A stretch of 6,245 bases of DNA from Oscillospiraceae bacterium (GTDB taxonomy: Bacteria > Bacillota > Clostridia > Oscillospirales > Ruminococcaceae). A model generated the notes under the pieces. That model did no database searches and was not told the DNA's origin. It saw nothing but the letters and a program-made list of their open reading frames with translations. Below, piece by piece: positions 1 to 4,555 of this stretch. The stretch covers positions 1-6,245 of the forward strand of contig JAEDJV010000144.1 of assembly GCA_016296165.1 (NCBI GenBank). The letters run 5' to 3'. The translations under genes were made by a program, and so were the position numbers. The first letter of the stretch is position 1. Every line of letters starts with the position of its first letter.

Positions 1-2
1 TT

Positions 3-95
3 TTGTTTGCTAAGACCTTTGGCTGTGTAAGGCTGGTATACAACTATTGGCTGAATAGAAAAAATGAAGGAATGAGACTTTTGTTCTCATCATAA
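3..95 (+). pseudogene. tnpB: tnpB N-terminal fragment (RNA-guided nuclease, truncated)
   Basis: Reading from base 3 gives LFAKTFGCVRLVYNYWLNRK, continuing NEGMRLLFSS and then TAA at 93-95. The K-T-x-G-C-x-R-x-V-Y-N-Y-W-L pattern is the conserved segment near residues 20-40 of TnpB/OrfB proteins of IS200/IS605 elements. Intact TnpB is about 350-400 residues, with a split RuvC domain and a zinc finger, and it uses an omega RNA to cut DNA. None of the catalytic part is present: recognisable similarity stops near codon 25 and a stop follows five to eight codons later. The start codon lies upstream of the window. The fragment cannot encode a working nuclease. The deletion junction is probably between about 66 and 90, but its exact point cannot be fixed without an intact relative. 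Confidence 0.8.
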
Positions 96-232
96 CAAAA
101 GAATACAGAACCGTGGGGCACACGGGGATAGCCTGTAGATACTGTACACAGTAGTGTGCTTGAGCAGGAACCATCCAATACAGTTCTAACTTATTGGAAG
201 CCCCCACTTCTATAAGTGGGGGAGAATGTCAC
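91..232 (+). ncRNA. Putative omega RNA (reRNA) scaffold of the IS605-type right end
   Basis: Known: in IS200/IS605 elements the 3' end of tnpB and the right end are transcribed as a guide-scaffold RNA, whose guide is the DNA just beyond the right end. Seen: a run of compact stems fits such a scaffold. They are CCGTG 111-115 with CACGG 121-125; CCTG 132-135 with CAGG 165-168 enclosing TACTG 140-144 with CAGTA 149-153; CCAATA 175-180 with TATTGG 192-197; and the terminal 9-bp hairpin 201-209/214-222. GAAC 168-171 could also pair with GTTC 183-186 in the next loop, giving a tertiary or pseudoknot contact. Base pairing is intact throughout although tnpB is gone. Whether it is transcribed is unknown, and the 5' boundary is a guess. 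A guide would begin around 233. Confidence 0.62.
201..222 (+). repeat. Right-end subterminal hairpin of the IS element
   Basis: CCCCCACTT at 201-209 is perfectly complementary to AAGTGGGGG at 214-222, with a 4-nt loop (CTAT). It sits 10 nt before the inferred element end (GTCAC, 228-232), where IS200/IS605 right ends carry the hairpin recognised by TnpA. There is no U-tract after it, so it is not a good intrinsic terminator. Its right arm supplies a purine run (GGGGGAG, 218-224) that could act as a ribosome binding site for a TTG at 234. Confidence 0.75.
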
Positions 233-266
233 ATTGAAAACAATATCGGGAAGGAATGAAACTGAT

Positions 267-998
267 TTGAATTCGGAATATTCGTTTGAAAAACTGTCTG
301 ATACTGTCTGGGTTTGTGCGAGTGAGGATCATCGTTTCGGCACAGACGCTTTTTTGCTGACTGATTTTACCAAATATAAAAAAAATGATCTTGTATGCGA
401 ACTGGGAACCGGCTGCGGTATTATTTCCCTTATTATGTCGCGTGAAAATGCCCCTTCAAAAATATATGCTGTGGATATACAGGAGAATGCGATAGAGCAG
501 CTTAAACTTGGAATAGAAAAAAGCGGTCTTTCCAATATAGTTCCTGTATGCGCCGACCTGAAAATTCTATGGGACGATGCTCCTTTGGGAAAGTGTTCGC
601 TTGTTGTGTGCAATCCACCGTACAAGGCCGCAAATGCCGGGATAGAAAGCGGGCTTACCTCCCAGAGAATCGCACGTCATGAGATACTGTGCAATATAAA
701 TGACGTTTGTCGTGCTGCTTCCAGACTGCTCAGATTTGGCGGCAGACTGTGCATGTGCAACAGACCGGAGAGATTAGCTGATGTAATATCCGCAATGAAA
801 GCAAACGATATAGAGCCGAAACTTTTAAGATTCGTAAGCAACAGATCGGATCAGGCACCATGGCTTTTCCTTATTGAAGGTAAAAAAGGTTCAAAACCAT
901 ATATGAAGGTCGCTCCGTCGCTTTATATGCAGGGTGATGACGGATATTCGGACGAAGTGAAGAAAATATACAGACTTAACAGTGATGAGAGGAATTGA
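267..998 (+). CDS. trmN6: tRNA1(Val) (adenine(37)-N6)-methyltransferase, TrmN6/YabB type
   Basis: A cytoplasmic class I SAM-dependent methyltransferase, expected by family to methylate N6 of adenosine 37 in tRNA1(Val). Counting from the chosen start, the family motif RFGTDAFLL is at residues 23-31, the SAM-binding loop ELGTGCG at 45-51, the acidic VDI at 69-71, and the adenine-N6 motif NPPY at 116-119. At 243 residues it matches the usual length of about 240-250. Start choice: TTG 267 follows GGGAAGGA (248-255) at 11 nt and gives NSEYSFEKLSDTVW, a family-like N-terminus. The frame stays open up to GTG 216 (260 residues) and TTG 234, but those extra residues are translated from the IS right end or its junction and look non-native. 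Neighbours: it is followed by rsmI after 4 nt, an arrangement like the yabB-yabC cluster of Bacillus but without the GIY-YIG gene. No convincing promoter is visible; any lies in or upstream of the IS remnant. Target specificity is inferred from the family. Confidence 0.87.
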   Translation: MNSEYSFEKLSDTVWVCASEDHRFGTDAFLLTDFTKYKKNDLVCELGTGCGIISLIMSRENAPSKIYAVDIQENAIEQLKLGIEKSGLSNIVPVCADLKILWDDAPLGKCSLVVCNPPYKAANAGIESGLTSQRIARHEILCNINDVCRAASRLLRFGGRLCMCNRPERLADVISAMKANDIEPKLLRFVSNRSDQAPWLFLIEGKKGSKPYMKVAPSLYMQGDDGYSDEVKKIYRLNSDERN

Positions 999-1002
999 TA
1001 AA

Positions 1003-1839
1003 ATGCCGGGAACACTTTACGTACTTGGAACACCTATAGGAAATATTTCTGATATAACCATCAGAGCACTCGATGTACTTGGTGAAGTTGATTTTATTGC
1101 CGCAGAAGATACACGTGTGACTTTGAAATTATTAAATAAATATGAAATAAAAAAGCCGCTTGTAAGCTATCACGACCATAGTTCCAGACTCTGTGCTGAA
1201 GGAATCATAAACAGACTTATATGCGGTGAAAACGGCGCAGTTGTTACAGATGCAGGCATGCCTTGTATTTCTGATCCGGGCGAAGGACTGGTAAAGCTGT
1301 GCTATGAAAACGACATTCCCGTAAAAGTTGTACCCGGACCGAGTGCGGTTGTGTCAGCTCTTGCGATTTCAGGATTAAGTACTTCCAGATTCTCGTTTGA
1401 AGGTTTCCTGTCAGTAACAAAGAAACAGAGAACAGAACATCTTGAGGAAGTAAAGAACAATACAAATACAATGATTTTTTATGAGGCACCCCATAAACTT
1501 GTTTCTACCCTGAAGGATATGCTTGAGTATTTTGGCGATAGAAGGATATCACTTTGCAGGGAGCTTACAAAAGTATATGAGGAAGTTATTCGCTGCACAC
1601 TCTCTGAAGCCATAGATTATTATGAAACGAAGTCGCCTAAGGGTGAGTACGTTCTTGTTGTTGAAGGGGCAAAGCCGGATGAAAAGCCGGAGTGTACTCT
1701 TGAAGAGGCTGCCGGCATGGCAAGGAAGCTGATAGAGGAAGGTATGAAAACTATTGACGCATGTAAGAAAACAGCTTCTGAAACTGGCTACAGAAAAAGT
1801 GAAATCTATCAGATAATAACAGCGAACTCCGGAAAATAA
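1003..1839 (+). CDS. rsmI: 16S rRNA (cytidine(1402)-2'-O)-methyltransferase RsmI
   Basis: A tetrapyrrole-methylase-fold SAM enzyme that 2'-O-methylates C1402 in the decoding centre of 16S rRNA. At 278 residues it has the normal family length. Conserved blocks appear in order: GTPIGN (9-14), AAEDTR (33-38), SYHDHS (55-60), VTDAGMPCISDPG (81-93), PGPSA (111-115), FEGFL (132-136), FYEAPHK (159-165), LTKVYEE (188-194) and GEYVLVVEG (214-222). A small C-terminal helical region follows (about 232-273). Start ATG 1003 is chosen because AGAGGA (988-993) lies 9 nt upstream and MPGTLYVLGTPIGN is the standard N-terminus. In-frame GTG 982 and ATG 985 sit on or before that ribosome binding site. The site is inside the last codons of the methyltransferase gene, so translation is probably coupled. 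The final codons form the left arm of a terminator-like hairpin. Confidence 0.95.
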   Translation: MPGTLYVLGTPIGNISDITIRALDVLGEVDFIAAEDTRVTLKLLNKYEIKKPLVSYHDHSSRLCAEGIINRLICGENGAVVTDAGMPCISDPGEGLVKLCYENDIPVKVVPGPSAVVSALAISGLSTSRFSFEGFLSVTKKQRTEHLEEVKNNTNTMIFYEAPHKLVSTLKDMLEYFGDRRISLCRELTKVYEEVIRCTLSEAIDYYETKSPKGEYVLVVEGAKPDEKPECTLEEAAGMARKLIEEGMKTIDACKKTASETGYRKSEIYQIITANSGK

Positions 1840-1856
1840 TCCTTAGTTCGCTGTTA
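1817..1856. terminator. Probable bidirectional terminator between convergent units, overlapping the rsmI 3' end
   Basis: TAACAGCGAACT (1817-1828) pairs perfectly with AGTTCGCTGTTA (1845-1856), a 12-bp stem. The 16-nt loop can add three further pairs (GGA 1831-1833 with TCC 1840-1842). The left arm encodes part of the rsmI C-terminus, whose stop codon (1837-1839) lies in the loop. On the + strand it is followed by only a weak T-rich stretch (CTTTGAAAAT). On the - strand the stem is followed by TTATCTGATAG, also modest. Position between converging genes and the length of the stem support a shared terminator. The weak U-tracts make its efficiency uncertain. Confidence 0.6.
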
Positions 1857-1876
1857 CTTTGAAAATGTCAAAATGT

Positions 1877-3157
1877 TTAATAGTCTCCTGACGTGTCAGG
1901 AATGAGTTTGAATTTTATTTCAAAAGTGACCGGATTTTTACCGTCCTTATCGTGTCGTACCGCTTTTGCATGTACAGTATCGTTCGCACCTTTACCATGG
2001 GATTTTATGGCGTTCATAAACGACTGATAGTCAGTTACAGTTTCACCTTCAGTTTCGACTATGATATCTCCCGGCTCAAGACCGGAGCTTGCAATGTCAC
2101 AGTTTTCATCTATGGTATCAATAAGCAGTCCCTGAGGCAGTCCTGTCTCTTCGGACTGCTCTTTTGTTATGGTATAAAAAGAAATACCAACCTTGAAACG
2201 ACCTGTTATATGTCCGTTTGCAATAAGTTCCTCAATTATTGGTTTTGCGTCGTTTGTTGTTATAGCAAAGCCAAGTCCCTCATAGCTTGAGCTGACATAT
2301 TTTGAGGAGGTGATGCCTATTACCTGTCCGTACATGTTTACCAGCGCTCCTCCGGAATTTCCGGGGCTGATAGCGGCGTCGGTCTGTATGCAGTTCATTT
2401 CATGACCGGTTTCATCGCCTCTTATCATACGGTTTATACCTGAAACATATCCTCCTGATATACTTCCTGAAAGTCCTCCCGGGTTTCCTATCGCCATGAC
2501 CTGCTCTCCCTGTACAACCTCATCAGAATTTCCAAACTCTGCAGGGGTGAGGGACATTCCTTCTACGGAAATCTTTATAACTGCAATGTCAGTTTTGGAA
2601 TCGTATCCGATTATCTGCGCAGGGGAGGAAGATTTGTCGAAGAAAATTACTTTTATAAAGTTGTCGTTTTTTATTACATGTGCATTTGTTACGATATAGC
2701 CATCTTCAGAAAGAATTATTCCAGAACCGTTACTTACCGGTTTTGAAAATGATTCATCTGAGAAATTAATAATTTCTACAACAGAAGGACTTACTGCTTT
2801 AAAAATGCCCTCGGAAGTATATCTCCCGTTTTCGTCTCTGTCCTCTGTGCTGTCCGGACGCGAATTAAGTCCCAGTACAACGGTTGTCCCGGTGCTAGGA
2901 GAGTAGAAACCATTCTTTAATTCAAAGGATCTTGATATAATGCAGTAAACTGAAAAAAACAGTATAAAAATCATAATACAGATCATAAGGAAAACAGCCG
3001 GTTTTGAAATGGCAGGTTCAGGTGCGGCCATTTTATTTTTATAATCTGAAAAACACTGAAATCTTTCTGTTTCGTATATGAGAAGTTCTTTTTCTGTTAT
3101 CTGCCGTTCCTGTACATCAGGGTTGTTTATTATATTTGTTTCGTTATTCTGCTCCAT
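1877..3157 (-). CDS. Membrane-anchored HtrA/DegP-family (S1C) serine protease with one PDZ domain
   Basis: An envelope quality-control protease that degrades misfolded exported proteins. The 426 residues comprise a hydrophilic cytoplasmic tail (1-52), one transmembrane anchor (about 53-74, AVFLMICIMIFILFFSVYCI), a Ser/Thr/Asp-rich linker (about 85-115), a trypsin-like domain (about 117-315) and a PDZ domain (about 320-418). The catalytic triad is intact: His160 in TNAHV, Asp190 in TDIAV, Ser268 in GNSGG. The PDZ carboxylate-binding loop is probably KVGISF (322-327). Topology and length match the single-PDZ HtrA/YycK-type proteases of Firmicutes. Start ATG 3155-3157 has AAGGA 5 nt upstream. 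It begins 24 nt after the response regulator stop on the same strand, so the two are very likely cotranscribed. The last codons form a short inverted repeat (TCCTGA 1886-1891 with TCAGGA 1896-1901) that may add to termination. Which HtrA paralogue it is (htrA, htrB or htrC) cannot be told. Confidence 0.93.
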   Translation of the reverse strand: MEQNNETNIINNPDVQERQITEKELLIYETERFQCFSDYKNKMAAPEPAISKPAVFLMICIMIFILFFSVYCIISRSFELKNGFYSPSTGTTVVLGLNSRPDSTEDRDENGRYTSEGIFKAVSPSVVEIINFSDESFSKPVSNGSGIILSEDGYIVTNAHVIKNDNFIKVIFFDKSSSPAQIIGYDSKTDIAVIKISVEGMSLTPAEFGNSDEVVQGEQVMAIGNPGGLSGSISGGYVSGINRMIRGDETGHEMNCIQTDAAISPGNSGGALVNMYGQVIGITSSKYVSSSYEGLGFAITTNDAKPIIEELIANGHITGRFKVGISFYTITKEQSEETGLPQGLLIDTIDENCDIASSGLEPGDIIVETEGETVTDYQSFMNAIKSHGKGANDTVHAKAVRHDKDGKNPVTFEIKFKLIPDTSGDY

Positions 3158-3181
3158 ATTTGTCCTTTCAGAGATAATAAA

Positions 3182-3880
3182 TTATTTTTTTGTTTCGTCA
3201 AGTTCGAACTTGTATCCTATACCCCATACAGTTTTAAGTGCCCATTTTTCTGAAACACCCTCAAGTTTTTCACGGAGTCTTTTTATATGGACGTCAACGG
3301 TTCTTGAATCGCCGTAGTATTCAAATCCCCATACCTCATCAAGAAGCTGATCTCTTGTAAATACACGATTCGGATTTGAGGCGAGGCAGAAGAGAAGTTC
3401 AAGTTCTTTAGGAGGAGTATCCTTTAATACACCGTTTACTCTCAGCTCGTATTTTGTCATGTTAATTGTAAGCTTTTCATATGATACTTCTCTGTTTTCG
3501 ATATCGCCTGAAAGACAGTATCTCCTGTGAACCGCCTTGATCCTTGCTATTACTTCCTTTATATCAAAAGGTTTTACTATATAGTCATCAGCTCCCAGTT
3601 CAAGTCCCAGAACCTTGTCAAACACTTCGTTTTTTGCAGAAATAATAATAAGCGGCGTGTTGGATTTTTGTCTGATTTCTCTGCAGATCTGCCAGCCGTC
3701 AGTTTTTGATATCATAACATCCAGAAGAACCATGTCAGGTTTTAAAGCGCTGAACTTTATCAGAGCGTCCTCTCCGTCATGGGAAAGGATTACAGTTGTA
3801 TTGTCTTTTTCCAGAGTAGATTTTAATATACTGCACGTGTTTTTGTCTTCATCTATTATGAGAATTTTTCCAAATCCCAT
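3182..3880 (-). CDS. OmpR/PhoB-family response regulator transcription factor
   Basis: A two-component DNA-binding regulator of 232 residues. The receiver domain (about 4-118) keeps the acidic pocket (Asp10, Glu11, Asp12), the phospho-acceptor Asp54 in VLLDV, Ser81 at the switch position and Lys103 in VKPF. The loop after Asp54 reads MISKTDGW, so the usual proline of the MPxxDG motif is replaced. The C-terminal winged helix (about 131-228) has PPKELELL, the recognition helix TVDVHIKRLREKL and the wing WGIGYKF. Start ATG 3878-3880 has AAGGAG (3890-3895) at 9 nt. The adjacent downstream gene is an HtrA protease and no histidine kinase is present in the window. Known: HtrA genes in Gram-positives are commonly controlled by two-component systems (CssRS, CiaRH, WalRK neighbourhoods). 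Control of the protease by this regulator is therefore a reasonable inference but is not shown. The partner kinase must be elsewhere. Confidence 0.94.
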   Translation of the reverse strand: MGFGKILIIDEDKNTCSILKSTLEKDNTTVILSHDGEDALIKFSALKPDMVLLDVMISKTDGWQICREIRQKSNTPLIIISAKNEVFDKVLGLELGADDYIVKPFDIKEVIARIKAVHRRYCLSGDIENREVSYEKLTINMTKYELRVNGVLKDTPPKELELLFCLASNPNRVFTRDQLLDEVWGFEYYGDSRTVDVHIKRLREKLEGVSEKWALKTVWGIGYKFELDETKK

Positions 3881-3932
3881 ATCTCGCTTCTCCTTTTTGT
3901 GAATTATTTATTATGAAATTATTTATATTTTT

Positions 3933-3961
3933 ATTATACAATATTAACGAACTATGTACAA
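3933..3961 (-). promoter_or_regulatory. Putative sigma-A promoter for the response regulator-HtrA operon
   Basis: On the - strand a perfect -10 box TATAAT (3938 down to 3933) is preceded, at a 17-bp spacer, by TTGTAC (3961 down to 3956). That is a weak -35 matching only the TTG of the consensus. Transcription would start near 3926 and give a leader of about 45 nt containing the ribosome binding site at 3890-3895. The poor -35 overlaps a direct repeat, consistent with an activator-dependent promoter. AT-rich sequence makes chance -10 matches likely, so spacing and position carry the weight. Confidence 0.5.
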
Positions 3962-3981
3962 GTTAAATTATGAACAAATTA
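3954..3981 (-). repeat. 12-bp direct repeat over the putative regulator promoter -35 region
   Basis: On the + strand ATGTACAAGTTA (3954-3965) and ATGAACAAATTA (3970-3981) match at 10 of 12 positions and are separated by AATT, so the start-to-start distance is 16 bp. The first copy covers the -35 box. OmpR-family regulators bind tandem direct repeats at or just upstream of the -35, usually with a 10-11 bp period; 16 bp is unusual for them. A third, less exact relative (ATGTGCAATTA, 4088-4098) lies nearer groES. This is possibly an operator for autoregulation, but the AT-rich background weakens the case. Confidence 0.38.
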
Positions 3982-4129
3982 TTACCTGATAATTAATAAA
4001 ATTATAACAAAAGAAATTCAGCTCCGTGGTTATCAAAAAATATTTTGGTGAAATAGGCATAAATATTCCCTGTGATAAAATGAAGTTATGTGCAATTATC
4101 CGAACTTTATGAAAGATTTAAGAAAACTC

Positions 4130-4157
4130 TTGATTTTTTATCCCAACTTGATAAAAT
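4130..4157 (+). promoter_or_regulatory. groESL sigma-A promoter
   Basis: A TTGATT -35 box (4130-4135) is followed after 16 bp by a TAAAAT -10 box (4152-4157), predicting a start near 4164, inside CIRCE. A perfect TATAAT also occurs at 4157-4162, but its spacing to the same -35 would be 21 bp, so it is less likely to be the main -10. Overlap of the start site with CIRCE is the normal arrangement for HrcA repression. Confidence 0.72.
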
Positions 4158-4161
4158 ATAA

Positions 4162-4188
4162 TTAGCACTCAAAGATGATGAGTGCTAA
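4162..4188 (+). promoter_or_regulatory. CIRCE operator (HrcA binding site)
   Basis: TTAGCACTC (4162-4170), a 9-nt spacer (4171-4179) and GAGTGCTAA (4180-4188) form the perfect 9-9-9 CIRCE inverted repeat. CIRCE is bound by the repressor HrcA, whose activity depends on GroEL, so the operon is derepressed on heat or folding stress. It sits at the predicted transcription start, 46 nt ahead of the groES start codon, and would also form a hairpin at the 5' end of the mRNA. hrcA itself is not in the window. Confidence 0.98.
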
Positions 4189-4234
4189 CATTGATTAAGT
4201 AAAAATTATTGTTTTATCAAGGAGGAAATATATT

Positions 4235-4519
4235 ATGACAATCAAACCATTAGCAGACAGAGTTGTTGTAAAGCTTACAGAAGCAGAGGAAACAACAAAG
4301 AGTGGTATTATTCTTACAGGTTCAGCTAAGGAAAAGCCACAGATTTCAGAAGTAGTAGCTGTAGGTCCTGGCGGAATTGTTGACGGTAACAAAGTTGAGA
4401 TGTATGTAAAGGCTGGCGACAAGGTTCTTACAAGCAAATATGCTGGTACAGAAGTTAAGGTTGACGGTGTTGAATACACAATCATCAAGCAGGAAGACAT
4501 ACTTGCTATAGTAGAATAA
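4235..4519 (+). CDS. groES: Co-chaperonin GroES (Hsp10)
   Basis: The heptameric lid of the GroEL folding chamber, cytoplasmic. At 94 residues it has the standard length. It starts MTIKPLADRVVVK. The mobile loop (about 16-34) carries the hydrophobic Ile-Ile-Leu contact (25-27, within GIILTG) that docks on the GroEL apical domains. VVAVGPG (40-46) and the C-terminal EYTIIKQEDILAIVE are typical. Start ATG 4235 has a full AAGGAGG (4219-4225) 9 nt upstream. It lies downstream of CIRCE and 36 nt before groEL in one operon. Codon use is strongly biased (ACA for Thr, AAG for Lys, GTT/GTA for Val), as expected for a highly expressed gene. Confidence 0.98.
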   Translation: MTIKPLADRVVVKLTEAEETTKSGIILTGSAKEKPQISEVVAVGPGGIVDGNKVEMYVKAGDKVLTSKYAGTEVKVDGVEYTIIKQEDILAIVE

Positions 4520-4555
4520 TAAAATATAACAGATATATAAAGGAGTATAATAGTT

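Larger units (their letters stand above)
1..232 (+). mobile_element. Decayed IS200/IS605-family element, right-hand part, with internal tnpB deletion
   Basis: Seen: an N-terminal TnpB-like peptide is encoded at 3-80. It is followed within a few tens of bases by a structured segment ending in a 9-bp hairpin (201-209 with 214-222, loop 210-213) and then GAGAATGTCAC. Known: IS200/IS605 elements have no terminal inverted repeats or target duplications. They end in subterminal hairpins bound by the Y1 transposase TnpA, and many right ends read GAAGCCC-hairpin-GGGG-ATGTCAC as here. An intact tnpB would put roughly a kilobase between these two parts, so most of the gene appears to have been deleted. 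No TnpA is visible. The left end and the first tnpB codons lie outside the window. The exact right boundary after GTCAC (232) is inferred by analogy with the TCAA/TCAC-type cleavage sites of the family. The element points the same way as the downstream methyltransferase. Confidence 0.82.
3881..4234. other. Divergent AT-rich intergenic region between the response regulator and groES
   Basis: This 354-bp gap holds, from left to right: the regulator's ribosome binding site (3890-3895) and putative promoter (3933-3961), the 12-bp direct repeats (3954-3981), a 26-nt segment resembling the IS remnant's scaffold start (4004-4029), the groESL promoter (4130-4157), CIRCE (4162-4188) and the groES ribosome binding site (4219-4225). 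No credible small gene was found in either direction. The stretch 4030-4129 shows nothing assignable beyond AT-rich sequence. Confidence 0.7.

Noticed and set aside
10..207. A 65-codon open frame on the - strand opposite the IS remnant.
   Set aside because: It runs antisense to a clear TnpB-like peptide and to the structured right end, has no recognisable domain, and its cysteine- and tyrosine-rich composition looks like chance translation.
216..266. GTG 216 as the methyltransferase start.
   Set aside because: It lies in the right arm of the IS hairpin, has no ribosome binding site, and would add residues encoded by the mobile element. TTG 267 has a good site and a family-like N-terminus.
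982..1002. GTG 982 or ATG 985 as the rsmI start.
   Set aside because: Both sit on or before the AGAGGA that serves ATG 1003, and the family N-terminus begins at MPGTLYV.
1886..1901. Inverted repeat TCCTGA/TCAGGA at the HtrA 3' end as an independent terminator.
   Set aside because: The stem is 6-7 bp, lies wholly inside the coding sequence and has no U-tract; it may only assist the hairpin at 1817-1856.
1952..2290. A 112-codon + strand frame inside the HtrA gene, and similar ones at 3078-3317 and 3615-3902.
   Set aside because: All lie antisense to well-supported genes with intact motifs and show no independent coding features.
4073..4157. TGATAAAAT at 4073-4081 and again at 4149-4157, considered as a second groESL promoter or an operator pair.
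   Set aside because: The upstream copy has no -35 box at usable spacing, and a 9-bp A/T-rich repeat is expected by chance. The second copy is explained by the -10 region.
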